Shown here one piece after another: positions 7,961-18,306 of a stretch of 64,000 nt of DNA. Position 1 is the first letter of the stretch. Each line of letters begins with the position of its first letter. The notes beneath the pieces are model-generated. The model made no database searches. It saw only the letters and a list, made by a program, of their open reading frames with translations, and had not been told where the DNA came from. The position numbers and the translations under genes were made by a program. This DNA comes from Gelidibacter sp038243395 (GTDB taxonomy: Bacteria; Bacteroidota; Bacteroidia; Flavobacteriales; Flavobacteriaceae). The stretch is from positions 17,141 to 81,140 of the forward strand of contig JBBSRC010000006.1 of assembly GCA_038243395.1 (NCBI GenBank). The letters are read 5' to 3'.

Positions 7961-9481
7961 ATGGAAGACATTGAAAATATTGAATTAAAATACCTCAACC
8001 TGGAGGATTATCAGGAATTAAAGGAAGCTATGATAGCGTCCTACACCACTATGCCCGATGCCTATTGGAGAGAAAATCAAATTAAAAAACTTATTGACGA
8101 ATTTCCAGAAGGTCAGGTGGTCATAAAAATCAATGGACAGATTGCCGGTTGTGCGTTAAGTATTATCGTAGATTATAACCAGTTTGAGGATAATCACACT
8201 TATAAGGATATCACTGGAAATTATTCATTTAGCACCCACACCAATGATGGCGATGTCATTTATGGTATCGACGTATTTATCAAACCTGAATTTAGAGGCT
8301 TGCGATTGGGCCGTCGTCTTTATGACTACCGCAAAGAGTTATGCGAACGGCTTAATTTACGAGGGCTCGCTTTTGGGGGACGTATCCCTAATTACCATAA
8401 ATTTTCAGAAACCTTATCGCCAAAAGAATATATTGATAAAGTACGTCGGAAAGAAATCCATGATCCCGTTTTAAATTTTCAGATTTCGAATGATTTTCAT
8501 CCTACTCGTATTTTAAAGAACTATTTAGAAGGCGATGCATCTTCAGAGGATTATGCGGTATTGTTGGAATGGGACAATATATATTACGAGAAAAAGACGA
8601 AAAAGGCAACGACTATCAAGAAGATTGTTAGATTAGGCTTGGTACAATGGCAAATGCGATTGTATAAAGACATGGACGAGATGATGCAGCAAGCAGAATT
8701 TTTTGTAGATTCTGTTTCGGGATACCGTAGTGACTTCGCGCTTTTTCCAGAGTTTTTCAATGCGCCTTTGATGGCCGGAAATAATCACCTATCTACGGCA
8801 GAAGCCATTAGGGAATTGGCAAAGCACACTCCAGAAATGATCCAGCGATTTTCAAAGCTGGCCATATCCTACAACATTAATATCATCACAGGCAGTATGC
8901 CAGAAATTGTAGACAATAAGCTGTACAATGTTGGGTATTTATGTCGACGTGATGGCAGTATGGAGCGCTTCGAAAAACTGCACATCACTCCAGATGAAGC
9001 GAAAGTTTGGGGAATGGTTGGCGGCAACAAACTCCAAACTTTTGATACCGATTGCGGTAAAATTGGAGTCCTCATTTGTTACGATGTCGAATTTCCTGAA
9101 TTGAGCCGTATTTTGGCGGATGAAGGCATGGACATATTATTTGTTCCGTTTTTAACCGATACTCAAAATGGGTTTTCAAGGGTGCGCCATTGTGCACAGG
9201 CACGAGCCATTGAAAACGAATGTTATGTGGCTATAGCAGGAAGTGTGGGAAATTTGCCAAATGTGGAAAACATGGACATCAATTACGCACAATCCATGGT
9301 ATTCACACCGTGTGATTTTGCTTTCCCTACCAATGGTGTAAAAGCAGAAGCAACGCAAAACGCTGAAATGATCCTAATCGCGGATGTGGACATTGACCTT
9401 TTGAGAGAGTTAAACCAATTTGGAAGTGTCAGGAATTTAAAGGATCGCAGAACAGATTTATTTGAACTAAAAAAGAAGTAA
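7961..9481 (+). CDS. GNAT acetyltransferase-nitrilase fusion protein
   Basis: 506 residues with two enzyme domains. Residues about 1-210 form a GNAT acetyltransferase, with the acetyl-CoA loop 'PEFRGLRLGRRLYDYR'. Residues about 225-506 form a carbon-nitrogen hydrolase with the Glu-Lys-Cys triad visible in 'FALFPEFFNAP', 'FEKLHITPDE' and 'VLICYDVEFPE'. ATG 7961 chosen over TTG 7949. This architecture is known in bacteria, but its substrate is not established as far as I know. The next gene starts two bases after the stop, so they are probably one transcript. Confidence 0.9.
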   Translation: MEDIENIELKYLNLEDYQELKEAMIASYTTMPDAYWRENQIKKLIDEFPEGQVVIKINGQIAGCALSIIVDYNQFEDNHTYKDITGNYSFSTHTNDGDVIYGIDVFIKPEFRGLRLGRRLYDYRKELCERLNLRGLAFGGRIPNYHKFSETLSPKEYIDKVRRKEIHDPVLNFQISNDFHPTRILKNYLEGDASSEDYAVLLEWDNIYYEKKTKKATTIKKIVRLGLVQWQMRLYKDMDEMMQQAEFFVDSVSGYRSDFALFPEFFNAPLMAGNNHLSTAEAIRELAKHTPEMIQRFSKLAISYNINIITGSMPEIVDNKLYNVGYLCRRDGSMERFEKLHITPDEAKVWGMVGGNKLQTFDTDCGKIGVLICYDVEFPELSRILADEGMDILFVPFLTDTQNGFSRVRHCAQARAIENECYVAIAGSVGNLPNVENMDINYAQSMVFTPCDFAFPTNGVKAEATQNAEMILIADVDIDLLRELNQFGSVRNLKDRRTDLFELKKK

Positions 9482-9483
9482 TT

Positions 9484-10143
9484 ATGAACTATCATATGAT
9501 TATCAACAGTGTAAAAAGTGTTGAAGAATTTAAAGAGGCGTGGACAAATGCCGATTTTATTGAACTTTTGAACCGTTTTGGTTTTCCAGATGGTAAAAAC
9601 TCAAAACCAGAAGAACTTAAAGAATTGTTATTTATGGCCATCTCGGATTTTGAAGGTCATGAAGCAGCCGCCATTTTATTGGACTACAAATTATCAGAAC
9701 ATTTGAATGAAAATCAAATTGATCAAATGTCTCATGAAATGCTTAATGATAAAATTTCAGAAGAGTATAGTGATATTTCTATACATCATGAACTTTTTAA
9801 TATCAACCAATTGCTTTACAAAGCTTATAATGGCACATTTCCAAGTGCAAAAGCAACGATTATTGAATTTGAAATCACACCGAATGAGGAGGTTTCTAAA
9901 GAGGTAATTTTAAAGGTACTCGACACTACCTTGGCTAATAGCAATATCATCAAGCGTTTATATTCTGAGCAATTAGCAGGAAACGAACCTTTTCCTGAAG
10001 CCGAAAATATTGTTTGGGAATTAAAACCGACCGGAGACAATTCCTATATCATGACCACATCTGAATATTGGATCAGTCGCGAAGAATTTAATGATGCAGA
10101 ATTTGATGCTACTACTGTAGTATTTGAGGAGGAAGAAAGTTAG
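9484..10143 (+). CDS. Uncharacterised protein, 219 residues
   Basis: I do not recognise a family with certainty. Acidic, soluble, no signal peptide or membrane segment, mostly predicted helical in the first half and beta-rich in the second, ending 'FEEEES'. It starts two bases behind the stop of the GNAT-nitrilase gene and is presumably co-transcribed and functionally tied to it. ATG 9484; ATG 9496 is also possible. Confidence 0.8.
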   Translation: MNYHMIINSVKSVEEFKEAWTNADFIELLNRFGFPDGKNSKPEELKELLFMAISDFEGHEAAAILLDYKLSEHLNENQIDQMSHEMLNDKISEEYSDISIHHELFNINQLLYKAYNGTFPSAKATIIEFEITPNEEVSKEVILKVLDTTLANSNIIKRLYSEQLAGNEPFPEAENIVWELKPTGDNSYIMTTSEYWISREEFNDAEFDATTVVFEEEES

Positions 10144-10815
10144 ATTGGGATTTGATGGAATATAATCAGTTATTTATTATAGTGATGTAAGAATTAAATT
10201 AAAGTTCCGAACGATTATAGATTGAGGCTTTGTTTTAGTAAATATTGGAGAGCGCGTGGAATTAGCTTAATGGCGCATATATCTAGTTATTTAAAATATA
10301 ACTAGGTAAGTGCCAAAAGCGAATAAAATTTCTCTTCTGTAGAATCCATGATAATGAAGTTTTTCACTATAGCTTTTTATTAATTTGAAACGGCTTTTGG
10401 AAGCATTATATCTCTAATTAATTTGACCAAAGAGCAACCTCTTTGGTCAAATTTTATATTACTAAACGCTTTGGGCTATTCACATCTCGCTGCTATGAAA
10501 ATTCAGCGCGTAAATAAAAACAAAGAATACTTGTTAACTTAAAGTTCTAATATCTTAATAAAACAGTGCTCAGAGTCGCGACATATTAACAGAGGATCAA
10601 AAGGATTGTGTTTTCAAACCTTATATAGGAGCTCCATCTAATAAGACACTGAAGCAAGCACCTCGATATGGAAATTAAAATCAGGATTAGATTCATAGAT
10701 AATCGCAGATTTAGAATTAGATTCTAATTCGTGTATGAAAAATGTCATAATCCCATCTATGAGTTATATTTGAAACCATTCCATAACACAAATACTTCTA
10801 CACTAAACTTAATAC
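10144..10815. other. 672-base region without a gene
   Basis: A+T-rich, with stops in all frames and no tRNA-like cloverleaf that I could find. It contains two inverted repeats: ctagttat/ataactag (10283-10305) and the strong hairpin at 10420-10453. It may hold promoters for the esterase at the right end. Otherwise I see nothing in it. Confidence 0.6.
10420..10453. terminator. Strong hairpin, possible bidirectional terminator
   Basis: Perfect 15-base stem, aatttgaccaaagag with ctctttggtcaaatt, around a 4-base loop, flanked by A- and T-rich tracts. It lies 277 bases behind the nearest upstream gene, so it could instead belong to an unannotated small RNA. Confidence 0.55.
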
Positions 10816-11655
10816 ATGAAATATCTTTATTTTAGTTTTTTTTTGATGATGATTGGCCTCAGTTCTGCGGAAGCGCAAACCGTCTTAAAAGAAAGTTCAT
10901 CAACTGCATTGACCATTGGCGAAATCGTTACAATAGATTCAAAGATATTATCGGAATCTAGGATACTCAATATTTATTTACCTGATGGCTATAAGGCGTC
11001 GGACACTTTAAAATATCCTGTTATTTACGTTTTGGATGGCAGCAGAGATGAAGATTTTATCCATATTGTAGGTTTGGTTCAATTTTTTAATCTGCAAATG
11101 TCGATGCCAAAAACCATTGTGGTGGGTATTGGCAATATTGATCGTAAGCGTGATTTCACATTTCCTACCATTGATAAAAAGTTAAGAAAAGACTTCCCAA
11201 CTACCGGTGGCTCAAGAAAATTTATCAGCTTTTTGGAAGACGAAGTCCAACCTTATATCAACGCTAATTATCCAACAACTACACAAAAAATGCTCATCGG
11301 ACAATCGCTTGGAGGTTTGTTAGCCACAGAAATATTATTTAAGAAACCCGCGCTGTTTACAGATTACATTATTGTGAGCCCAAGTTTATGGTGGGACAAT
11401 GAAACGCTTCTCAAAGATGCTAAAATGTTTTTGAGTGCCCATCAAAAGATATTAGCAAATGTCTATATATCAGTTGGTTCTGAAAGCGACATTATGGAAC
11501 GTGAAGCTAGATCTTTAGCCGATTTATTGAAGAATTCTGGAAAACCAAATTTGAAAGCTGAGTTTCTATATTTACCTCATGAGCATCATGCGACCATTTT
11601 ACATCAGAGTGTGAATGATGCATTTAAATTGATGTATCCATACGTTGAAAACTAA
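10816..11655 (+). CDS. Secreted alpha/beta hydrolase (esterase D family)
   Basis: 279 residues with an N-terminal signal peptide (about 1-20, 'SSAEAQ' cleavage region), so exported. The fold is that of the putative esterase family (FrsA/IroE/Fes-like): 'YPVIYVLDGS' strand, nucleophile elbow 'IGQSLGGLLA' with Ser about 164, and a C-terminal His in 'LPHEHHATI'. IroE-like members cut catecholate siderophores, others cut acyl or feruloyl esters; no neighbour decides between them. ATG start. Confidence 0.85.
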   Translation: MKYLYFSFFLMMIGLSSAEAQTVLKESSSTALTIGEIVTIDSKILSESRILNIYLPDGYKASDTLKYPVIYVLDGSRDEDFIHIVGLVQFFNLQMSMPKTIVVGIGNIDRKRDFTFPTIDKKLRKDFPTTGGSRKFISFLEDEVQPYINANYPTTTQKMLIGQSLGGLLATEILFKKPALFTDYIIVSPSLWWDNETLLKDAKMFLSAHQKILANVYISVGSESDIMEREARSLADLLKNSGKPNLKAEFLYLPHEHHATILHQSVNDAFKLMYPYVEN

Positions 11656-11841
11656 GCCTGCTTCGATTTTAGAATCGAGAACATAGACTTGATTTGTTAA
11701 AAGTTGATGTAGTCGATCCTCAAATTATAATTAATCTGCAATCATATATTTTAGTCGAAAAACGAAATCGAGAATAATGATGGAGTTTAACCTAAAAGGT
11801 CCAATTACAAATGAAACCTACGCAGTAGGAATACCGAGAAA

Positions 11842-12063
11842 TTATGAGCGTTTTTTAGACAGCATTTTTAAATACATATATTCTACCTTGGTGCGTGCCC
11901 AAGGCGTGCGTCTTAAAAATTTCAAACTAGATTTTACCGAAGGATCTTCATTAAAACATTTGATTTTAATGATCGAACCCATATATTCCCAACCATAATG
12001 TGCGACCAGATCATTAATGATTTGTTCTAATTTGATGCCGTGTAAAGGGTTATTAGGTTGCAT
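11842..12063 (-). CDS. VF530-family DNA-binding protein (DUF2132)
   Basis: 73 residues. The sequence 'NNPLHGIKLEQIINDL', then 'HYGWE', then 'IKCFNEDPSVKSSLKFLRR' and 'TPWARTKVE' is the VF530 family from start to end, and the length fits. A structure from this family suggested DNA binding; no function is proven. A frame of equal length on the other strand (11777-11998) is the shadow of this gene. ATG at 12063. Confidence 0.88.
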   Translation of the reverse strand: MQPNNPLHGIKLEQIINDLVAHYGWEYMGSIIKIKCFNEDPSVKSSLKFLRRTPWARTKVEYMYLKMLSKKRS

Positions 12064-12373
12064 TGTTAAAAAGGTTTCAAGTTTTTATTTGTTGTTTCGA
12101 GTTCAATTTCCGCATTAATTAGAACTTCAGAGACTCTGAGTTTGATTTTACATAATTTTCAAAGTATATCTTATTTCTTGATTCCTACCTTCGATACGTC
12201 ATCCTGTTGGATGCGAAAGTTAAATTTAAATCAGAAATCGGTAAATTTTATCAACTATAAGAATAATATTATGAATTTTTAAATGAGTTCCCCATTCATT
12301 CAATTCCACTAAAAAGTATCACGAAAGTGAAGTTCTTAATCATTGAATTTTACAGTTAAACGAAAAAATAACA
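12064..12373. other. 310-base gene-free stretch
   Basis: A+T-rich. The words 'gattcctaccttcgatacgtcatcc' near 12180-12205 look like a decayed family B palindrome. It must hold the promoter of the VF530 gene and the 3' end signals of valS, but none is clear. Confidence 0.4.
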
Positions 12374-15004
12374 TTAGTTCAAACTCGCCAAACTCGATTT
12401 AATCGTTTCTATTTTAGCTAAAGCATCTGCTTCCTTATTGCGCTCGTTTTGCAAAACTTGCTCCGGAGCATTATTAACAAAACGCTCATTTGCCAATTTA
12501 CTTTGTACCGATTTCAAGAAACCTTCTGTGTATTTCAACTCGTCATTTAATTTCTTGATCTCTTCTTCTACGTTGATAGCTCCAGAAATAGGTATAAAAT
12601 ATTCGTTGGAGTTTACTCTAAAACTCAATGAACTTTCAACAGCTTCATTAACGGAGGTCATTTGGGAGATATTTCCCATTTTTTCAATGACAGAATTATA
12701 GCGTTCAGATAACTTCTCATTATTGATTACAGACAATTCAATGCTGTCTTTAAAAGAAATATTTTTATCTTTTCTAATGGTTCTGATCCCAGAAACCACC
12801 TCTTTTACCATTTCAAAATCCGAAATCATTTGGGCATCAAAAGATTCAATTTTTGGATATTTCGCTATAATTAAAGCTTCTTCAGGCGTTCGTTCGGCAA
12901 TATAATGCCAGATTTCTTCAGTTAGAAACGGCATGAATGGATGCAACAATTTTAAATTGGATTCAAAGATTTCAATTATACTCTTAAATGTTTTCGAATC
13001 GATAGGTTGTTGATATTCTGGTTTAATCATCTCCAATAACCATGAGCAGAAATCATCCCAAACCAATTTATAAATTCCCATTAAAGCATCAGATAGTCTG
13101 TATTTGCTATACTGATTTTCTATATCAGCCAATGCTTGCTGAAACTTGGATTGGTACCATTCTATAGCAGTCTTTGAAGCTTCTGGTTGCTCAATCTCTG
13201 CAACTTCCCATCCTGTTACTAATCTGAAGGCATTCCATATTTTATTAGCAAAGCCTTTCCCTTGATTACATAGTTCTTCTTCGAACATTAAATCGTTGCC
13301 AGCGGCAGAACTTAACAATAACCCTACACGCACACCATCAGCGCCATAATCTTCAATCAATTTTAAGGCATCAGGAGAGTTCCCTAAGGATTTACTCATT
13401 TTTCGACGTTGTTTGTCGCGCACTAATCCTGTGAGGTAAACGTTTTCAAAGGGTTTTTCATCTCTGTATTCATAGCCAGCGATAATCATACGTGCAACCC
13501 AAAAGAATAAAATATCTGGCCCAGTTACTAAATCATTGGTTGGATAGTAATACTCAATTTCAGGATTATCAGGATTACGAATTCCGTCAAAGACACTTAT
13601 TGGCCACAACCAAGAGGAGAACCATGTATCTAAAGCGTCTTTATCTTGAGTTAAATCATCAAGCGTCAGTTGGAGGTTATTTGATTTTTGTTGTGCTAGC
13701 TTTACAGCTTCGTCGCAACTTTCCGCCACTACAAAATCATCTTTCCCATCGCCATAGAAATAGGCCGGAATTTGCTGTCCCCAAAGTAATTGACGCGAAA
13801 TATTCCAATCGCGAATATTTTCCATCCAATGACGGTAAGTATTATTGAATCGTTTTGGAAATAATTTCACTTCCTCATCTTCCAAAACAGCTTTAATGGC
13901 TGGTTTTACAAGATCTTCCATTTTCAAAAACCATTGATCAGAAAGTCTTGGTTCTATATCGGCTTTTGTTCGTTCACTAGTCCCTACTTTATGAATAATA
14001 TCTTCTGTTTTCTCAAGAATACCCAAATCTTTCAATTCTTGAGTGACATCTTTACGAGCCACTACCCTATCTTTTCCTTGATGATGTAAACCAAAGCTAT
14101 TTAATGTAGCGTCGTCATTAAGGATATCAACAACCTCAAGATTATGCCTATCGCCAATTGCCTTATCGTTGACATCGTGCGCTGGTGTGATCTTCAAACA
14201 TCCTGTACCAAATTCCATATCCACATAATCATCAGCTATAATTGGAACAATTCTGTTACAAATAGGGACAATTACGTTTTTACCAATTAAATGTTGGAAA
14301 CGTTCGTCACTAGGATTTACACAAATGGCAGTATCTCCCAAAATGGTTTCTGGACGTGTGGTGGCAATCGTCACATAATCATCTTGATTTTCAATTTTAT
14401 AGTTCACATAATATAACTTGTCAGTACGCTCCACATGAATTACCTCTTCATCCGACAAGGTCGTTTTGGCTTCCGGATCCCAGTTTACCATGCGGTAACC
14501 ACGATAAATTAAGCCTTTATTGTACAAGTCGACAAAAACTTTGATAACGGATTCGCTCATGGCATCATCCATGGTAAACTTCGTCCGATCCCAATCGCAA
14601 GAACAACCTAATTTTTTTAATTGTTCTAAAATGACACCCCCATATTCATCAGTCCAATCCCATGCATGCTTAAGGAACTCCTCACGCGATAAAGTGTTTT
14701 TATCAATACCCTGTTCTTTTAACTTCGCGACGACTTTAGCTTCAGTCGCAATTGAGGCGTGATCTGTACCAGGAACCCAACAAGCGTTTTTGCCTTGTAA
14801 CCGCGCACGACGAATGAGCACATCTTGAATGGTATTATTGAGCATGTGGCCCATGTGTAAAACTCCGGTAACATTAGGTGGCGGAATCACAATCGTATAA
14901 GGCTCTCGCTCGTCTGGAACGGACTTAAAATACTTGTGTTCCATCCAATAGGAATACCACTTATCCTCTACACTAGAAGCGGAATATTTTGTTGGGATTT
15001 GCAT
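12374..15004 (-). CDS. valS: Valyl-tRNA synthetase
   Basis: Charges tRNA-Val with valine and edits threonine. 876 residues. Class I signatures: 'HMGH' at residues 50-53 and 'KMSKS' at 535-539. The CP1 editing domain lies between, the anticodon-binding domain after, and the last 65 residues form the coiled-coil arm typical of ValS. The start is ATG 15004 ('MQIPTKYSAS'), which matches the family; a frame extension of eleven residues upstream is not needed. Transcribed away from the DUF1573 gene. Confidence 0.97.
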   Translation of the reverse strand: MQIPTKYSASSVEDKWYSYWMEHKYFKSVPDEREPYTIVIPPPNVTGVLHMGHMLNNTIQDVLIRRARLQGKNACWVPGTDHASIATEAKVVAKLKEQGIDKNTLSREEFLKHAWDWTDEYGGVILEQLKKLGCSCDWDRTKFTMDDAMSESVIKVFVDLYNKGLIYRGYRMVNWDPEAKTTLSDEEVIHVERTDKLYYVNYKIENQDDYVTIATTRPETILGDTAICVNPSDERFQHLIGKNVIVPICNRIVPIIADDYVDMEFGTGCLKITPAHDVNDKAIGDRHNLEVVDILNDDATLNSFGLHHQGKDRVVARKDVTQELKDLGILEKTEDIIHKVGTSERTKADIEPRLSDQWFLKMEDLVKPAIKAVLEDEEVKLFPKRFNNTYRHWMENIRDWNISRQLLWGQQIPAYFYGDGKDDFVVAESCDEAVKLAQQKSNNLQLTLDDLTQDKDALDTWFSSWLWPISVFDGIRNPDNPEIEYYYPTNDLVTGPDILFFWVARMIIAGYEYRDEKPFENVYLTGLVRDKQRRKMSKSLGNSPDALKLIEDYGADGVRVGLLLSSAAGNDLMFEEELCNQGKGFANKIWNAFRLVTGWEVAEIEQPEASKTAIEWYQSKFQQALADIENQYSKYRLSDALMGIYKLVWDDFCSWLLEMIKPEYQQPIDSKTFKSIIEIFESNLKLLHPFMPFLTEEIWHYIAERTPEEALIIAKYPKIESFDAQMISDFEMVKEVVSGIRTIRKDKNISFKDSIELSVINNEKLSERYNSVIEKMGNISQMTSVNEAVESSLSFRVNSNEYFIPISGAINVEEEIKKLNDELKYTEGFLKSVQSKLANERFVNNAPEQVLQNERNKEADALAKIETIKSSLASLN

Positions 15005-15189
15005 ACTTTGGTACTGTTTTTGTATAATAAAAGGCAAAGTTACTTTTATTTCTGTTTTTGCGAAATTATAAAAACAAATATTACCCCAATTTTAGATACG
15101 AATTTCAAACTGAATGATGCAGTTCAACTAAAATATTTTGTGAAATGGTTTAAAGTAACTAATTTTGACACTATCAATTTAAAATTAAA

Positions 15190-15618
15190 ATGATGAAAAA
15201 TTTAATTGCAATATTATTTGTAGGAATGTTAAGCGTTTCTGCTTTTGCACAAGAAAAAGTAGCTAAGATTGAATTTAAAACGGATGTTATTGATTACGGT
15301 ACTATTGAAAAAGGTGCTAATGGTCTTCGCGTTTTTGAATTTACCAATACAGGTAATGCACCGTTAATTATTTCGCGAGTAACTTCAACTTGTGGCTGTA
15401 CGGTACCAAAAAAACCTGAAAGACCAATTCTTCCAGGAGAAAAAGGTGAAATAGAAGTAAAATACGATACACAACGTGTCAATCCTATAAGAAAAACTAT
15501 TACTGTTTTATCAAACGCGGACACTCCAACAGTTGCCTTAAAAATTAAAGGTGATGTTGTAGAATCAGGTAAAGCGAATGTTTTAGACAAACAAAATAAA
15601 AGCGTTATGGAACAATAA
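15190..15618 (+). CDS. DUF1573 secreted protein
   Basis: 142 residues. Signal peptide about 1-21 ('SVSAFAQ'), then one DUF1573 domain of Ig-like (ASPM/SPD-2/Hydin-like) type with the signature 'FTNTGNAPLIISRVTSTCGCT' region and 'GEKGEIEVKYDT'. Common and numerous in Bacteroidota; function unknown. Two adjacent ATGs (15190, 15193). A terminator follows. Confidence 0.9.
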   Translation: MMKNLIAILFVGMLSVSAFAQEKVAKIEFKTDVIDYGTIEKGANGLRVFEFTNTGNAPLIISRVTSTCGCTVPKKPERPILPGEKGEIEVKYDTQRVNPIRKTITVLSNADTPTVALKIKGDVVESGKANVLDKQNKSVMEQ

Positions 15619-15640
15619 TTATATTTGTTTCTTACAATTT

Positions 15641-15671
15641 AAAGCTCTCATTTTTGAGGGCTTTTTTTTTA
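15641..15671 (+). terminator. Rho-independent terminator
   Basis: aaagctctca pairs with tgagggcttt (one G-T pair), followed by nine Ts. It lies just behind the DUF1573 gene and at the 3' end of the opposing protease gene. Confidence 0.85.
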
Positions 15672-16995
15672 CAACATACTTTTCAATTTAAAATTAAAAG
15701 TCATAATTACACCATCTCTGTCTATTAGAAGAGTCATACGCTTCCCGTCTTTATCCCTAAAAAATGCATTGACTTCTTGCATTTTGAGAGGATATACATT
15801 TCTACCGTTAACAGAAAGAATAATATCACCCAACTTTAACCCAGCCTTTGTTGCCGGCGAACGTGGTCTCAATTCAACAATTCTAAAGGCGGGCTTTAGC
15901 AAAAACTTATCTGCTTCTAAAACCGGAAGTCTAGAAAAGTTGACCTCAGATTTATTGTTTTTAGACTTGGAATTATCCTTTATTTCCTTAACTATCCTCA
16001 CGCCATCCTGTTCGATTATGATGCCACTTTTGTTATATCCAAACGGATCCCTAAAATGATTATTCTTTTTGAAGGTGACTTTTGAGTTTTTATAATCCAA
16101 GATGATATTAAATCGTCTTAACAATTCGCCTCCCATACTCCCACTGCGTTCCTTGTACTTTCGGGCAAAACTAATAGCGGCTGAATCCGGATAGGCAACA
16201 TTCACATCTTTCAAGTAGAAATTGTTTATGGAAAACTTCGACAGTTTTGATTTTTTACCATGCACACTCCCACTTAATCCTCTGCCAAAAAAATCGATAA
16301 AATACTTATCCTTTTCAGGAACCAAGCCTAGAGAATCGTTTTCCAAAAAGCAATAAGGCATCACTACCACCTGAATCCATCAGCAACTTTACTGGAATAC
16401 TCTTATTATTTACTTCGACAACGGCATCGATAAACGGCTTGTTTTCAAATATTGTGAGCGGAAGAGTTTCACATCTTTTACATTTTTTATAGGTGTAAGT
16501 TTCGGGGTTATTTAAACGGATAAACTTAGAACCATAGTTGATTTCAACAATGAAATCCTTAAAAATATCATACCCAATAATCCCATGCACCTGAATGCCC
16601 AATCTTGATGTGAAGTTTATAGTCTCATCGGTAATTATAAAAACATCCTGATTGTAATTAATAGCACTCCCTATTTTGAATTGGTTTTTTGTCGATTTCA
16701 AAGCTTCCACACTGCCTCCATCTCCCAGACCCCGTAGCAGATTATGCTCTAAATTCCTCATTTTTAACAAATCTGATGAATTGACAATATTGAACATAAT
16801 CGGTCTACTGACCCCAGAATCTAAAAGAAATGAGAGCGATACCCCATTTACTTCCACAAGTATGATTATAAGATTGTCAATGAACTGAAACTTAACCTTG
16901 CTACTTTCTGTGCCGCGCAGGTTAAACTCACTTTGAGCAAACGAGAATGAGCAGAAAAACACAAAACATAAAAAGGTTAAGAACTTTTTAATCAT
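15669..16995 (-). pseudogene. Frameshifted aspartyl protease-PDZ protein
   Basis: Two frames that make one protein of about 441 residues once a single base is removed. The 5' part (16995 to about 16345) has a signal peptide and two retropepsin-like Asp-Ser-Gly sites ('FLLDSGVSRP' and 'LLMDSGGSDA'). The 3' part continues the second half and ends with a PDZ domain ('FRIVELRPRSPATKAGLKLGDIILSVNGR'). The shift is one extra A in the 5-base run 16345-16349 (T on the coding strand): removing it joins 'GGSDALLL' to 'ENDSLGLV'. Intact members of this family are exported retropepsin-like proteins. It may be a real mutation or a homopolymer sequencing error; no second lesion is seen. Confidence 0.85.
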
Positions 16996-17115
16996 TACTA
17001 ATGCTATTAGAGTTCTTACAATTTACAAATCTTTGAGAAGACAATCTTTTTACATGCTCATTTTAAAAAATCTTTGAGATAAATTTCAGAACTTTACCCT
17101 TTAAATATTAAGATT

Positions 17116-18306
17116 ATGCCGAAAATTTCAAAGAAAGGGCAATTAATGCCTTCTTCACCCATCAGAAAGTTAGTACCCTACGCTGAACAAGCATATAAAG
17201 AAGGTAAAACTGTATATCACTTAAATATAGGGCAACCAGATATCAAAACTCCAGAAATAGCATTGGACGCTGTACGAGTGCATTCTTTGGATATTTTAGC
17301 CTATACACGCTCTGAAGGTTCTGAAGGCTACAGAAAAAAAATAGCCGAATATTATGCTAAAAACGACATTCACGTTAGCCATAGGGATATCATTGTAACC
17401 ACTGGGGGCAGCGAGGCTTTACTCTTTGCTTTTGGGAGTATCATGGATTCCGGTGATGAAATCATTATCCCTGAACCATTTTACGCCAATTATAATGGCT
17501 TTTCCACGGCTTCGGATATCAAAGTCGTGCCGGTCATTTCAAAAATAGAAGATAATTTCGCCTTACCTGCCATTGCAGAATTTGAAAAACTGATTACCGA
17601 TAAAACAAAGGCGATTTTAATTTGCAACCCCGGGAATCCTACCGGTTATCTTTACTCCAAGACAGAAATTAAACAACTGGCAGATCTCGTAAAAAAACAC
17701 GACCTGTTCCTTATTGCTGATGAAGTTTATAGAGAGTTTGTTTATGATGGCAATGAATTTTATTCCATTATGCAGGAAGAAGGCTTGGAAGATTATGCCA
17801 TCATGATTGATTCAGTATCTAAGCGCTATAGCATGTGCGGTGCAAGAATTGGTTATTTCGTTTCAAGAAATAAAGAAGTTATCCAAACTGCTCTTAAGTT
17901 TGCTCAAGCCCGATTGAGTCCACCTACCTTAGCTCAAATTGCAAGTGAAGCGGCTCTTGACACTCCTCAAAGCTACTTTGATGACGTTATTGAAGAATAT
18001 GTAAAAAGAAGAGACACCCTCATCAGGGAGTTAAAAAAGATCGATGGGCTTAAGGTTGCTGAACCAAAAGGCGCTTTTTATTGTATTGTAGAATTGCCAA
18101 TTAAAAGTGCCGATCATTTTGCACAATGGTTGTTGGAAAGCTATGATTATAATAAACAAACAGTCATGGTGGCTCCTGCCGCTGGGTTTTATTCGACGCC
18201 AAATACTGGATTGAATCAAATTAGAATCGCTTATGTTCTTAATGAAGAGAGCTTAATTAAAGCCGTTCATATTTTAAAAGAAGCCTTAAAAGTTTATCCT
18301 AACTAG
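17116..18306 (+). CDS. PLP-dependent aminotransferase, class I/II
   Basis: 396 residues, fold type I. The Schiff-base lysine is in 'DSVSKRYSMCGARIGY' (about residue 239); 'NPGNPTGYLYS' and 'IADEVYREFVYDG' are typical of the aspartate aminotransferase family I-gamma/beta. The substrate cannot be fixed from sequence; aspartate or an aromatic amino acid are the likely ones. Its stop codon overlaps the GTG start of murB by one base, so the two are translationally linked. Confidence 0.9.
   Translation: MPKISKKGQLMPSSPIRKLVPYAEQAYKEGKTVYHLNIGQPDIKTPEIALDAVRVHSLDILAYTRSEGSEGYRKKIAEYYAKNDIHVSHRDIIVTTGGSEALLFAFGSIMDSGDEIIIPEPFYANYNGFSTASDIKVVPVISKIEDNFALPAIAEFEKLITDKTKAILICNPGNPTGYLYSKTEIKQLADLVKKHDLFLIADEVYREFVYDGNEFYSIMQEEGLEDYAIMIDSVSKRYSMCGARIGYFVSRNKEVIQTALKFAQARLSPPTLAQIASEAALDTPQSYFDDVIEEYVKRRDTLIRELKKIDGLKVAEPKGAFYCIVELPIKSADHFAQWLLESYDYNKQTVMVAPAAGFYSTPNTGLNQIRIAYVLNEESLIKAVHILKEALKVYPN

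Noticed and set aside
10144..10815. tRNA gene
   Set aside because: I looked for a cloverleaf with a T-loop (gttcgaatc-like) and found none here or in the other long gaps.
11777..11998. Plus-strand frame of 73 residues
   Set aside because: It is antisense to the VF530-family gene on the minus strand, whose protein sequence matches a known family from end to end; the plus-strand frame resembles nothing.
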